Notes under the pieces: generated by a model
What the model was told of the DNA's origin: nothing
What the model saw: the letters and a program-made list of their open reading frames with translations, nothing else
Database searches by the model: none
Part shown: in pieces, positions 26,555 through 34,868 of the stretch
Layout of the letters: each line of letters opens with the position of its first letter
Numbering within the stretch: the first letter of the stretch is position 1
Source of the DNA: an uncultured Saprospirales bacterium
Lineage (GTDB): Bacteria; Bacteroidota; Bacteroidia; Chitinophagales; Saprospiraceae
Assembly: GCA_937926355.1 (NCBI GenBank)
Contig: CALAZP010000108.1
Location: 1-56,481, forward strand
Direction of reading: 5' to 3'
Length of the DNA stretch: 56,481 bases
Translations under genes and position numbers: made by a program

Positions 26555-26564
26555 ATGTTTAAAT

Positions 26565-27656
26565 TTAAGAAAATTTACCTTTTAAATGTTTGGAAAGCAA
26601 GGAGTGGAAATGGTGAACACACTGCTCCATAGATGGACTAAACCGGCCCCTGGAATATAAACGCGATTGAATCCCTAATTGTACACTTTCCACCACGTGC
26701 TCATCCTCTATTTCTGTTTGCTCCAAACTATTCGCCGAACGATCAAATTTACTTCCCTCAAAATAATAACTTCTAAATCGAACTTTGGTGGTACTAACTG
26801 AAGTAGGCTCTACAATGTTCAAAGAAAGTCCCCAAGGATAAAAGTTGAACATCAGATTAGGAAACAACCAAAAATAATACCCGTATACTTTTTTCCCATA
26901 ATCAATATGGTGTTCGGGAAGATCAAAACAAGGTTCATCCTCATTAGCAATGCCGATCTGTAGATTACAATATGGAAAACAAATATTTTCGTAGGCGGCA
27001 AACTCAATAGCGCCATTTAAGGAAGGATGTACAAAAGGTATATGTAAGCCTTCTAAATAATTATCACAATACAATGCCCAATTGGCATTAACATTAAAAT
27101 CTAATGACTCTTTTTCTCTAAAAACCAATTGATTCAAAGGTAACCACCCTACCCTATCCATAATGGGTTGGATCATTTCAGAAAAGTCAACCTCTGGGGC
27201 TAAACTTCCAAACACCAGACCTAACCAAGTCTCGTGTTTTACTTTTGGTAAATGGTCCTGAGGACTAGGGAAATTTTGAGCACCCTTGAAAGCTGGCATT
27301 CTTTTGAATGTCCCATCAATATCAAAACACCTGCCATGATAACCACAAGTAATAGAAGAGTGAACACCAGGTTTTTCAACTAAGATTTTTCCTCTATGGG
27401 TACAAACATTAGAAAGACAATGTATTTGATCTTTTTCATCTCTTGTTAAAACAAGTGGTTCGTTTAAAAATTCAGGTAATAAAGTAATTGGATATTGGTA
27501 AAAAGATGATTTGATTTCCGCCCTATCGGCCAAATAGTGCCAACTCTTCCCAAAAATTTCTTCCCTAATTAAGTGAAATACCCTAGAGTCTTTATAAAGA
27601 GACGAAGGCACCGTATAGGCTTTTTCAATATTTTCATCTATTTCCCATTCTTCCAT
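26565..27656 (-). CDS. Rieske non-heme iron oxygenase, alpha-subunit type
   Basis: 363 residues from the ATG at 27656 (MEEWEIDENIEKAY). The longer frame to 27785 overlaps the divergent sigma gene and adds 43 unlikely residues. The Rieske [2Fe-2S] ligands are C85-x-H87 (CTHRG) and C104-x2-H107 (CGYHG). The mononuclear iron site lies in DNYLEGLHIPFVHP. Members hydroxylate or demethylate aromatic or quaternary-amine substrates with an external reductase, which is not encoded here. The choline-monooxygenase-like branch is plausible but unproved. Confidence 0.9.
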   Translation of the reverse strand: MEEWEIDENIEKAYTVPSSLYKDSRVFHLIREEIFGKSWHYLADRAEIKSSFYQYPITLLPEFLNEPLVLTRDEKDQIHCLSNVCTHRGKILVEKPGVHSSITCGYHGRCFDIDGTFKRMPAFKGAQNFPSPQDHLPKVKHETWLGLVFGSLAPEVDFSEMIQPIMDRVGWLPLNQLVFREKESLDFNVNANWALYCDNYLEGLHIPFVHPSLNGAIEFAAYENICFPYCNLQIGIANEDEPCFDLPEHHIDYGKKVYGYYFWLFPNLMFNFYPWGLSLNIVEPTSVSTTKVRFRSYYFEGSKFDRSANSLEQTEIEDEHVVESVQLGIQSRLYSRGRFSPSMEQCVHHFHSLLSKHLKGKFS

Positions 27657-27741
27657 CTGTTCTGTTTTTCTTCTGAATTTAAAAAAGTTTTTTTGTTCGT
27701 TAAACCAATCACAAATAATTGCATCTAAAATATAAAAGCCC

Positions 27742-28272
27742 TTGAAGGAATCAGATGAACATATTATTGATTTGCTGCTATCCAAAAGCTACCAAAATAA
27801 AGGCATGTCCTTATTAATGGAACGTTATAGCAAAATATTATACCCAGTAATCAATGGAATTACTCAAAATTCCGCAGACACTTATGATGTGCTTCAAGAA
27901 ACCTATATCAAAGTATTTTCAAAAATTAATAACTATTCCAGGGAAGCATCTTTTTTTACTTGGATCTACAGAATAGCTGTTAATGAAGCTTTACAATACC
28001 TTAGAAAGAAAAAGCATGATGCGCAACCCTTTGAAAAGGAAATACACCAGACTGCTTATGAACCAGGAGATTCCGAAGATAAAATATGGAGAAAACTACA
28101 TCAGGCCATTCAACAACTTCCCGAAAAACAGCAACTGGTTTTTACGCTCCGGTATTTTAACGAAATGGATTATAAGACCATGAGTAAGCTGCTATTGATC
28201 ACTGAAGGTGGCCTTAAAGCTTCTTATCACCACGCATTAAAAAAAATAGAAAACGAATTAATAAACCATTAA
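27742..28272 (+). CDS. ECF-type RNA polymerase sigma factor
   Basis: 176 residues. Region 2 includes DTYDVLQETYIKVFSKINNY and FFTWIYRIAVNEALQYLRKKK; region 4 includes LPEKQQLVFTLRYFNEMDYKTMSKLL and the recognition helix GGLKASYHHALKKIE. The only start covering region 2 fully is TTG at 27742, since a stop codon lies three codons upstream; a weak start could keep expression low. It leads a three-gene operon with a membrane protein and a Spy/CpxP-like protein, a layout typical of envelope-stress regulons. Confidence 0.92.
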   Translation: MKESDEHIIDLLLSKSYQNKGMSLLMERYSKILYPVINGITQNSADTYDVLQETYIKVFSKINNYSREASFFTWIYRIAVNEALQYLRKKKHDAQPFEKEIHQTAYEPGDSEDKIWRKLHQAIQQLPEKQQLVFTLRYFNEMDYKTMSKLLLITEGGLKASYHHALKKIENELINH

Positions 28273-28273
28273 T

Positions 28274-28744
28274 ATGGATCATCAAGATGAATTAAAAAAG
28301 ATAAGTCCCCTTTTGTATGAATGGCACCAAAAAAGATGGTCACAAAAAAGACTGCCGTCAGATAGCTGGTTTGATAACCTTCACGAGAATACTCTTAAGA
28401 AAATTGAGCCAATAGAAGAGCGGGGTTATTTGTACTACGGAATGCGTATTGCAGCTTTACTAGTCGGAGTTTTTTTGATCCATTTCTTTTGGAATCAAAA
28501 AGGTTCCAATAAGTCAGACTGGGAGGAAAATTTAGCAGCAATCCAGACTGAAGAACTAGCCACTTTTATAGAAAGCAATGTCCAAATTCCGGTCTTGGCT
28601 TGGGAAGAAGAATTAATAGTTGAGGATCTCCAAACTGAATTGTTTGAAAACCTCACAGAGGAAGAGATGGAGCCCTTTTTATCCTATGCCCTTATACAAA
28701 TGAATGAAATAGAATTATATAACATATTAAATTCAAATTTATGA
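28274..28744 (+). CDS. Single-pass membrane protein, candidate anti-sigma factor
   Basis: 156 residues. A cytoplasmic N-terminal part (about 55 residues, rich in charged residues) precedes one membrane helix (MRIAALLVGVFLIHFFW, about 56-73) and an acidic periplasmic tail. The gene starts 1 base after the sigma stop and overlaps the next gene by 4 bases (ATGA). Position and topology suggest an anti-sigma factor, but no zinc-binding HxxxCxxC motif is visible. The role is inferred from context alone. Confidence 0.7.
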   Translation: MDHQDELKKISPLLYEWHQKRWSQKRLPSDSWFDNLHENTLKKIEPIEERGYLYYGMRIAALLVGVFLIHFFWNQKGSNKSDWEENLAAIQTEELATFIESNVQIPVLAWEEELIVEDLQTELFENLTEEEMEPFLSYALIQMNEIELYNILNSNL

Positions 28745-29205
28745 AAATCCAATCCATTTTAGTCCTTCTATCCTTTATCACTTTTAGTACCATTCAAGGT
28801 TTTGCCCAAAAAGGCCCAATGGGCGGCCCTCGAGAACGAATTAAAACCTTAAAAATTGGATATTTTACCGAGCAACTCGAGTTAGATGAATCCACCGCCT
28901 CAAAGTTTTGGCCCATCTACAATCAATTCGAGGAAAAACGGATGACCCTTCAAAAACAATTAGCTGATATGAAACCAGAAGGCCGAATAAATGATGAAGA
29001 AGCTACAAAGATCATAAATCAAGGCTTTGAAATTGAAGAGCAGCTTTTGGCGGTTAAAAAAGAATTATCAGAAGCCTTGTCTAAGGTTCTCCCTCCTTCT
29101 AGATTATTAGTTTTCCATCAAGCAGACCGTGACTTTAATATGAGAATGGTCCGAGAATTTCGAGATAGAAACAGAGGAGGAATGCAAGGGCCTAGAAACA
29201 GATAA
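28741..29205 (+). CDS. Spy/CpxP-like periplasmic protein
   Basis: 154 residues; signal peptide cleaved near GFAQK. The helical body has the Spy/CpxP-like pattern (YFTEQLELDESTASKFWPIY, then EEQLLAVKKELSEALSKVLPPSRLLVFHQ), with a Gly/Arg-rich tail. Relatives act as periplasmic chaperones or ligand sensors. The 4-base overlap with the membrane-protein gene supports a role in sensing or being induced by envelope stress. It is the last gene of the operon, followed by a terminator. Confidence 0.78.
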   Translation: MKIQSILVLLSFITFSTIQGFAQKGPMGGPRERIKTLKIGYFTEQLELDESTASKFWPIYNQFEEKRMTLQKQLADMKPEGRINDEEATKIINQGFEIEEQLLAVKKELSEALSKVLPPSRLLVFHQADRDFNMRMVREFRDRNRGGMQGPRNR

Positions 29206-29231
29206 CAATAAAAAAAATACAACTTTTTTTT

Positions 29232-29268
29232 GCCGTCATATTTTACGAGATAATATGGCGGCTTTTTT
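29232..29268 (+). terminator. Rho-independent terminator of the sigma operon
   Basis: An 11-bp stem (GCCGTCATATT paired with AATATGGCGGC, one G-T pair) with a 9-base loop is followed by six Ts. It lies 27 bases after the Spy-like gene stop. A T-rich stretch also precedes the stem. Confidence 0.8.
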
Positions 29269-29395
29269 CATATCATTTACATTTTAATAAATCAATTGCT
29301 TGATTTTAAGCAACTACATAAATAGTTAATTTTTAATGTTTTATATTTCTATATACCACTCCTTTCAAATTTGATGCCGTTCACTATTTTGTTAG

Positions 29396-29425
29396 TTGGG
29401 GAAAATATAATTGATACTATTTTTG
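29396..29425 (+). promoter_or_regulatory. Bacteroidota-type promoter of TPR gene
   Basis: TTG (29396-29398), a 19-base spacer, then TATTTTTG (29418-29425), an exact TAnnTTTG match. The expected transcript start leaves roughly 50 bases before the gene at 29483. The rest of the 29206-29482 gap is AT-rich with no other clear signal. Confidence 0.55.
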
Positions 29426-29482
29426 ACTCAAAAATATCTATATTGCTCTCGATTTAGCTCGAATATAAAGTGCTGACAATCT

Positions 29483-30880
29483 ATGAACGACCAAAATTAT
29501 CACACCATTTTTCATTTGGTTTCAGATTATGAAACCAAATCGAAACAAGGCTCAGCTAACTTTTTAGGAGAAAAAGCATTTATTCAACTTATTGAATTCT
29601 ATAGTCAGGAAGGACAATATCACAAGGCGCTTGATGTCATTGAACACGCTATTAACCTTCATCATTTTTCTTCTGACTTGTATATCAAAAAGGCTGAATT
29701 GCTCCTAGAAGTTGGCCAAGAACAAGAAGCTTTAACCACTCTTGAAAAAGCATCTGTATACGCTCCCTACGAAATAGAAATTACCTTGCTTAAGATAGAA
29801 GCATTGATTTATCTTCACGTTTTTCCAGAAGCTGAACAGTTAATTGATTCTTTTAAATCTCATCCAGATAAGCAAATTTTAGGTAGAGTTTATTTCCTAG
29901 AAGGGTTGCTATTCGAGCAATCGGGTCAAAATGAAAGAATGTATTTCTCCCTGCAAGAATCACTTAGGTACAACCCTGAAAATCTAGATGCGGTAGAACA
30001 TTTATGGCTCTGTATTGAGCTGGAGAAAAAATACCAACAGAGTGTAGCTTTTTTTGAGGAACTCCTCACCGAAAATGCTTATTCTAGTCAAATTTGGTAT
30101 TACCTAGGGCACTCTCATTCCTATCTGGGTAATTATGAAGCAGCTATTGAGGCGTATCAGTATAGTTTTATCATCGATCCAGAATTTGAAGAAGCATATA
30201 GGGATTGTGGTGAAATGTGCTTTGAGATTAAAAATTACGAAAAGGCTTTTTCTATTTTCCAACAACTAGAGAATCTTATCGATACCGATGCTGATATTTT
30301 ACTTCGAATGGGTCAATGCCTTCAAGGATTAGGTAAAATAAAAGAAGCTAAATCCCTTTTTTCCAAAACCGTCATTCTAGATCCCCATTGCGATGAGGCA
30401 TTTTTCCATTTAGGAGAAGTGAATGCACATACTGAAAATTGGGATTCTGCGATCAGATACTTTAAAAGAGCCATTTATCTAGAAGATAGTAGAGAGGAAT
30501 ACTATTCCGCTTTGGGTCAAGCTTATGCCCAAACAGGTAAAATGGAAAAAGCGTCTTGGTCTTTTGAAAAGGCGACACATTTGGCACCAGAAGAATTACA
30601 ATACTGGTTGTTATACATTACTTTTTTAGTAGATAATAATTTATTGAAAGAAGCCATTGAGGTAATCGATATGGCCGAAGAAGAAAGTGTAGGAATAGAG
30701 TTACTTTACGGAAAGGTGGTTTGCCTAATGCTCTCTGGAAAAAGAAAGGAAGCTTTTTATTGGTTAGGTGAAGCATTACTTGAGGACTACGATGCACATT
30801 CATTTATTTACCATCTATATCCAAAATTTATTGCGGATGTGGAATTGGTGAATACAATAGAATCCTATAAAGGGTTTTAA
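29483..30880 (+). CDS. Tetratricopeptide-repeat protein
   Basis: 465 residues, almost entirely 34-residue TPR units (for example YLGNYEAAIEAYQYSFIIDP, EKAFSIFQQLENL, WDSAIRYFKRAIYLE, GKMEKASWSFEKATHLAP). About ten units are visible. There is no signal peptide, so it is probably a cytoplasmic scaffold for protein interactions. It stands alone between a terminator and the convergent ppgK operon. No enzymatic domain is visible. Confidence 0.9.
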   Translation: MNDQNYHTIFHLVSDYETKSKQGSANFLGEKAFIQLIEFYSQEGQYHKALDVIEHAINLHHFSSDLYIKKAELLLEVGQEQEALTTLEKASVYAPYEIEITLLKIEALIYLHVFPEAEQLIDSFKSHPDKQILGRVYFLEGLLFEQSGQNERMYFSLQESLRYNPENLDAVEHLWLCIELEKKYQQSVAFFEELLTENAYSSQIWYYLGHSHSYLGNYEAAIEAYQYSFIIDPEFEEAYRDCGEMCFEIKNYEKAFSIFQQLENLIDTDADILLRMGQCLQGLGKIKEAKSLFSKTVILDPHCDEAFFHLGEVNAHTENWDSAIRYFKRAIYLEDSREEYYSALGQAYAQTGKMEKASWSFEKATHLAPEELQYWLLYITFLVDNNLLKEAIEVIDMAEEESVGIELLYGKVVCLMLSGKRKEAFYWLGEALLEDYDAHSFIYHLYPKFIADVELVNTIESYKGF

Positions 30881-30972
30881 GCTATAATCATCTCATAGGG
30901 TCTTATAAAATGAGTTGGCTCGCTAATACCTTATACTAGATGGGTCTCAAATTTCAATAGGCAACATACCTT

Positions 30973-31722
30973 TTAATGCAGCCCATTTACTGAAAGTGCA
31001 GCTCCAATAGTACCTGCTGCATTTTGCATTTTTGCTGGTACCACTTCAACAGCATCTACTTTAAGAAACTTTTGGAAGATTTCGTACTCCTTACTTACCC
31101 CACCACCAAGGATAATTAAATCAGGAGAAAATATTCTATTGATGTGGTTGAGATATAAGGAAAATCTTTTTCCCCATTGTTTCCAAGAAAGATCGAACTT
31201 TTTTCTGGCTAAATTAGAAGCATATTTTTCAGCTTCTTTATCTTTTAGGTAGATATGTCCTAGTTCAGAGTTAGGAATTAATACCCCGTTATAGAACATT
31301 GCTGATCCCAGACCTGAGCCTATGGTAATGAGAATAACCAACCCCATTTTACCCTTGCCAGCTCCAAATTTCATTTCAGCATATCCTGCGGCATCTGCAT
31401 CGTTAACCAAAGTAACTGGGCAACCTGACTTCTCTTCAAGTAACTGTCTGAAATTAACACCTATATTACTCTCATCTATATTTGCCGCCGAAAGCAAAAC
31501 CCCATTTTTCACTATGGAAGGAAATCCACAACCGATGGGGCCTTTCCAATTTGACTGCTTTAATAGTGCTACACAAGTTTCTGCTATAGCACCGGGCACA
31601 GCAGGTTTGGGCGTAAGCAATTTGTTTCTTTCTGTAACTAATTCTCCCGTCGTTACGTTGACTATGGCTCCTTTAATTCCTGTCCCTCCTATATCAATTC
31701 CAAAAACATTTTCCTCATTCAT
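30973..31722 (-). CDS. ppgK: Polyphosphate glucokinase (ROK family)
   Basis: 249 residues. The N-terminal phosphate-binding motif is GIDIGGTGIKGAIV; VNDADAAGYAEMKFGAGKGKMG and TIGSGLGSAMFYNGVLIPNSELGHI form the sugar-binding and catalytic region. A second phosphate motif (LIILGGGVSKEYE) follows. Length and the PNSELGH signature fit polyphosphate-glucose phosphotransferase, which phosphorylates glucose with polyphosphate or ATP. It is the last gene of a run beginning at 37766. Confidence 0.9.
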   Translation of the reverse strand: MNEENVFGIDIGGTGIKGAIVNVTTGELVTERNKLLTPKPAVPGAIAETCVALLKQSNWKGPIGCGFPSIVKNGVLLSAANIDESNIGVNFRQLLEEKSGCPVTLVNDADAAGYAEMKFGAGKGKMGLVILITIGSGLGSAMFYNGVLIPNSELGHIYLKDKEAEKYASNLARKKFDLSWKQWGKRFSLYLNHINRIFSPDLIILGGGVSKEYEIFQKFLKVDAVEVVPAKMQNAAGTIGAALSVNGLH

Positions 31723-31728
31723 GCTTTT

Positions 31729-32613
31729 CTACTTAATTAATTTTAAAGACATTACAATATTCTCCTCAGGACGGTTTCTTGAATCAGTTTTAACTGCTGC
31801 GATTTCATCGATAACTTTCCATCCCCGAATGACTTGGCCAAATACAGTATATTCAAAATCTAAAAAGGGAGTTCCTCCGTTCTCAATATAGAATTTTCTT
31901 TGCGCACTACTATATCGAATTTCCTTTCTTGATTCAATTTTGTTGATTTCATCTTCGGTAAGGGGTTGTCCTTGTACAATATAAAATTGGGAACCCGAAG
32001 ATTCCTTATCGGGGTTGGCAGCATCTCCCATCCTCGCTGCAGCTAATGCCCCCTTCTGATGAACAAGCTGAGGACTGAACTCCGCTTTTATGGTATATCC
32101 CGGACCACCTCTTCCAAGCGCTTCTCCTGGTGATGAACCTCTGGAATCAGGATCTCCTCCCTGAATCATAAAACCATTGATGACTCGGTGAAATAACAAT
32201 TGATTGTAAAAGCCAGCCTCTACTAATTTGGTAAAATTATCTCTATGTAAAGGCGTCTCATCAAATAATTTGACAATCATAGTGCCTTTATTGGTTTCAA
32301 TAGCCACCAAACAAGATTCTGGGGGCGCAACCCATATCGTCCTCCGATTAACTTGGGACCTCTTACCTTTTTTTACCGTAAGGTTAACTTCGTATCTACC
32401 AGAGCTGGTGTAAATATGTTTTACCGTTTTACCAGTGTACATTGCTCCATCCCCGAAATCCCAATGAAAAGAATCACCATCATGGTAAAGCGCGGAAAAT
32501 AATAAATCATCGCCTGCGGCAGGTTGAACAACATCTAATTGAATGGTTCCCCAAGGCCTCCCACAACTCCAAAATATGGAGGTGACAATTAAAATATAAA
32601 TTGATATTCGCAT
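31729..32613 (-). CDS. PKD-domain cyclophilin peptidyl-prolyl isomerase, lipoprotein
   Basis: 294 residues from the ATG at 32613; a TTG one codon upstream is less likely. Lipobox in SIFWSCGR. A PKD domain (FHWDFGDGAMYTGKTVKHIY) occupies about residues 30-95, followed by a cyclophilin domain (LFHRVINGFMIQGGDPDSRG, GALAAARMGD, SGSQFYIVQG, EYTVFGQVI). It catalyses proline isomerisation of exported proteins. It directly follows a second cyclophilin gene with strongly similar sequence, a tandem duplication with domain gain. Confidence 0.9.
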   Translation of the reverse strand: MRISIYILIVTSIFWSCGRPWGTIQLDVVQPAAGDDLLFSALYHDGDSFHWDFGDGAMYTGKTVKHIYTSSGRYEVNLTVKKGKRSQVNRRTIWVAPPESCLVAIETNKGTMIVKLFDETPLHRDNFTKLVEAGFYNQLLFHRVINGFMIQGGDPDSRGSSPGEALGRGGPGYTIKAEFSPQLVHQKGALAAARMGDAANPDKESSGSQFYIVQGQPLTEDEINKIESRKEIRYSSAQRKFYIENGGTPFLDFEYTVFGQVIRGWKVIDEIAAVKTDSRNRPEENIVMSLKLIK

Positions 32614-32616
32614 CAA

Positions 32617-33264
32617 TTATTGAATAACTTTTACTTTCATTTCCATATTCTCTAGAGGCCGATCTCGACCATCTCTTGGAAGCGCAACTAACTGATCCAC
32701 TACTTCCAATCCTTTTGTAACTCGACCAAAAACGGTATACTCATTGTCTAAAAAAGGAGCTCCACCAACTTCTAAATACTCTTGCTTTTGCTCTTCTGTA
32801 TACGTGATTCCATTTCTTTGTTCAATCTGCTGGAGTAAACGTTCTACTACGGGTTGTCCCTGTACAATATAAAATTGAGAGCCGCTCGATTGTTTCTCTG
32901 GATTAACTGCATCATTCATTCTGGCTGCAGCTAAGGCACCTTTATAATGTAACGCTCCAATTTCAGCATCTATTTTATAGCCAGGTCCCCCTTGTCCAAG
33001 TGGATTACCCGGAGGACTATTTCTCGAATCCGGATCTCCACCTTGAGCCATGAAGCCGGGTATCACTCTATGAAATAACAATCCATCATAAAATCCTTCT
33101 TCAGCTAACTTAATGAAATTATCCCGGTGAGCCGGAGTAGAATCGTAAAGTTCTATTTCTATATTTCCTAACGTAGTTTCAATTAATACCATCCTATTAT
33201 TTTGAGAAGTACATGACCAAAGGCCTAAAAATAAAATCAGAAATAAATTATTGAATGCTTTCAT
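32617..33264 (-). CDS. Cyclophilin-type peptidyl-prolyl isomerase, lipoprotein
   Basis: 215 residues. Lipobox in LGLWSCTS, then directly the cyclophilin fold: LLFHRVIPGFMAQGGDPDSRN, GALAAARMNDAVNPEKQSSGSQFYIVQGQ and EYTVFGRVTKGLEV. It lacks the PKD domain of its downstream neighbour but shares long identical stretches with it. Both likely act on the periplasmic side of a membrane. An insertion after the FYIVQGQ motif (helical, EQRNGITYTEEQK) is shared by both and typical of Bacteroidota members. Confidence 0.92.
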   Translation of the reverse strand: MKAFNNLFLILFLGLWSCTSQNNRMVLIETTLGNIEIELYDSTPAHRDNFIKLAEEGFYDGLLFHRVIPGFMAQGGDPDSRNSPPGNPLGQGGPGYKIDAEIGALHYKGALAAARMNDAVNPEKQSSGSQFYIVQGQPVVERLLQQIEQRNGITYTEEQKQEYLEVGGAPFLDNEYTVFGRVTKGLEVVDQLVALPRDGRDRPLENMEMKVKVIQ

Positions 33265-33271
33265 TCTCCCT

Positions 33272-33607
33272 TTATTTAAAATAATGAATTACGCCTTCTA
33301 TTAAAATTTGCTCTTGCTCTGCCAATGTTAGCTTCTCTATAGCTCTGATTCGCTCAAAATGAGGCCAACCCTCTTCATCTCTTCCTACAAAAGAATAAAA
33401 TCCCTTTGGGATTAAAACGGTACATACCGCTACATGCATAAGATCTTGCTTTTCTTCCTTGGTAAAACTATCCCGCCACCTTCCCAACTCTTGAATTCCA
33501 ATTAAAAAAAGAACTGCATTTAAATCAGGCAGTTGCTCGCGTTTTAAATCATCCTTGATATGGTGCCTAATCTTGAGCCACTCGAAATCTCTTTCCCATG
33601 CCTCCAT
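33272..33607 (-). CDS. Conserved small cytoplasmic protein of unknown function
   Basis: 111 residues, no signal peptide or membrane helix. Helical, with LPDLNAVLFLIGIQELGRW near the centre and an EERGWPHFERI-like segment (EEGWPHFERIRAIEK) before the C-terminus. It resembles an uncharacterised Bacteroidota family often seen next to housekeeping genes, but I cannot name it. It sits 7 bases before the cyclophilin and 33 bases after the LolC/E-like permease. Confidence 0.75.
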   Translation of the reverse strand: MEAWERDFEWLKIRHHIKDDLKREQLPDLNAVLFLIGIQELGRWRDSFTKEEKQDLMHVAVCTVLIPKGFYSFVGRDEEGWPHFERIRAIEKLTLAEQEQILIEGVIHYFK

Positions 33608-33640
33608 CTAAAAATTTTTACAAATATAGAAAACCCCTCT

Positions 33641-34867
33641 TTATTCTTCTCTTATCAAAGTGGTGACCTTTCCAGCTTTTATGGCAGGTAATAAAGAAGC
33701 TGCCAATCCAATTAAAAATACTGTAATAGCTACCACTACAAAATCAATGAATTTCAAACTACTCGGATAGGCATCAATGACAAAATTTCCAGGAATACTC
33801 ACAATACCAAAAAGTTTTTGAACTCCAAAAACCAAAAGGGCAATTATAAACCCCGCTGCTATTCCAAATAGGCTCAACAGCACCCCCTCTATTAAAAAAA
33901 TATTTCTGATATGTCGGCTTGTAGCTCCCATAGAGTAAAGAATTGCAATATCCTTTTTCTTTTCCAATACCACCATCCATAAAGCACCCGTTAAATTGAA
34001 AGCGATCAAAAGTAACATGAACCCAGCAATGGCAAATGCCAACCATTTTTCAATCTTCATCAATTTTATAAATGCAGCTTGTTGCTCTTCCCTAGTTTGA
34101 ATCAATAGCCCCCTAACCTCTAATTTATCCTGAACTTGCCCTTTTAATTTTAAGGAATTAGCCTGTGATTCTATTCCAATTTCTATTGCACTTACCTCCT
34201 CAGATAATCTCAAGAGATCACGAACTACAGAAATATCCGCAAGGATATACTTGTTATCAAACTCTTGTTGAACAATAAAAGTCCCACTTGGGTACAATAC
34301 TCTGGAGCGAAATGGAGATTCAAGTGGGCTGACGATTCCATTTTTTGGAATAAAAACACTTAAAGAAGAAAAATCATCATCAATCGAAATCCCTAACTTA
34401 TTGCGCATTCCTAATCCTACTACCGCGTTATATTTTGGTCCTTCCTGAAGGATATATTGCCCCTCTCGAACCATGCTATCCATCCCGTTTATTTTGTGGA
34501 AATTGGAATCCACTCCTTTAATGACCCCTATGTTTTGCTTTTCTCCGTAATCAAAAAAGGCGACCTCCTCCAAAGTCTTAGAAACATATTTAATGCCTGG
34601 AAGCCCTTCAATCTCTACTACAGTTAAATCATCCAATGCAAAAGTTTTACCCTTTTGAGGCAAAACTTTTAAATCTGGATCAAAATGACTGTACATGCCA
34701 CTGATTAATTCCTCAAATCCATTAAAAACAGATAAAACTAAGATTAATGCTGCCGACCCTATTGTCAACCCCAATACCGAGATACTGGTAATGACATTAA
34801 TGGCATTCATTTTCTTTCGGGAAAATAAATACCTTTTGGCCAGCCGAAATGAAAAATCCATAGCCAT
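33641..34867 (-). CDS. FtsX-like permease, LolC/LolE-type
   Basis: 408 residues. An N-terminal helix (NVITSISVLGLTIGSAALILVLSVFNGFE) is followed by a large periplasmic MacB-PCD-like domain and three C-terminal helices (AFAIAGFMLLLIAFNLTG, SLFGIAAGFIIALLVFG, VVVAITVFLIGLAASLLPA). This is the LolCDE/FtsX topology, used to extract lipoproteins from the inner membrane. The ATPase partner is not encoded here. The start is 1 base after the GH3 fusion stop, so they are cotranscribed. Confidence 0.9.
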   Translation of the reverse strand: MAMDFSFRLAKRYLFSRKKMNAINVITSISVLGLTIGSAALILVLSVFNGFEELISGMYSHFDPDLKVLPQKGKTFALDDLTVVEIEGLPGIKYVSKTLEEVAFFDYGEKQNIGVIKGVDSNFHKINGMDSMVREGQYILQEGPKYNAVVGLGMRNKLGISIDDDFSSLSVFIPKNGIVSPLESPFRSRVLYPSGTFIVQQEFDNKYILADISVVRDLLRLSEEVSAIEIGIESQANSLKLKGQVQDKLEVRGLLIQTREEQQAAFIKLMKIEKWLAFAIAGFMLLLIAFNLTGALWMVVLEKKKDIAILYSMGATSRHIRNIFLIEGVLLSLFGIAAGFIIALLVFGVQKLFGIVSIPGNFVIDAYPSSLKFIDFVVVAITVFLIGLAASLLPAIKAGKVTTLIREE

Positions 34868-34868
34868 T

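Noticed and set aside
27657..27785. N-terminal extension of the Rieske oxygenase frame to 27785
   Set aside because: It would overlap the divergent sigma gene and leave no promoter; the ATG at 27656 fits the family.
30881..30972. Weak CTCAT/ATGAG repeat between the convergent TPR gene and ppgK as a bidirectional terminator
   Set aside because: Only 5 bp of stem with a 13-base loop and no flanking T or A tracts of note.
33774..34046. 90-codon aromatic- and Cys-rich minus frame inside the LolC/E-like gene
   Set aside because: Frame-shifted shadow of hydrophobic membrane-helix codons.
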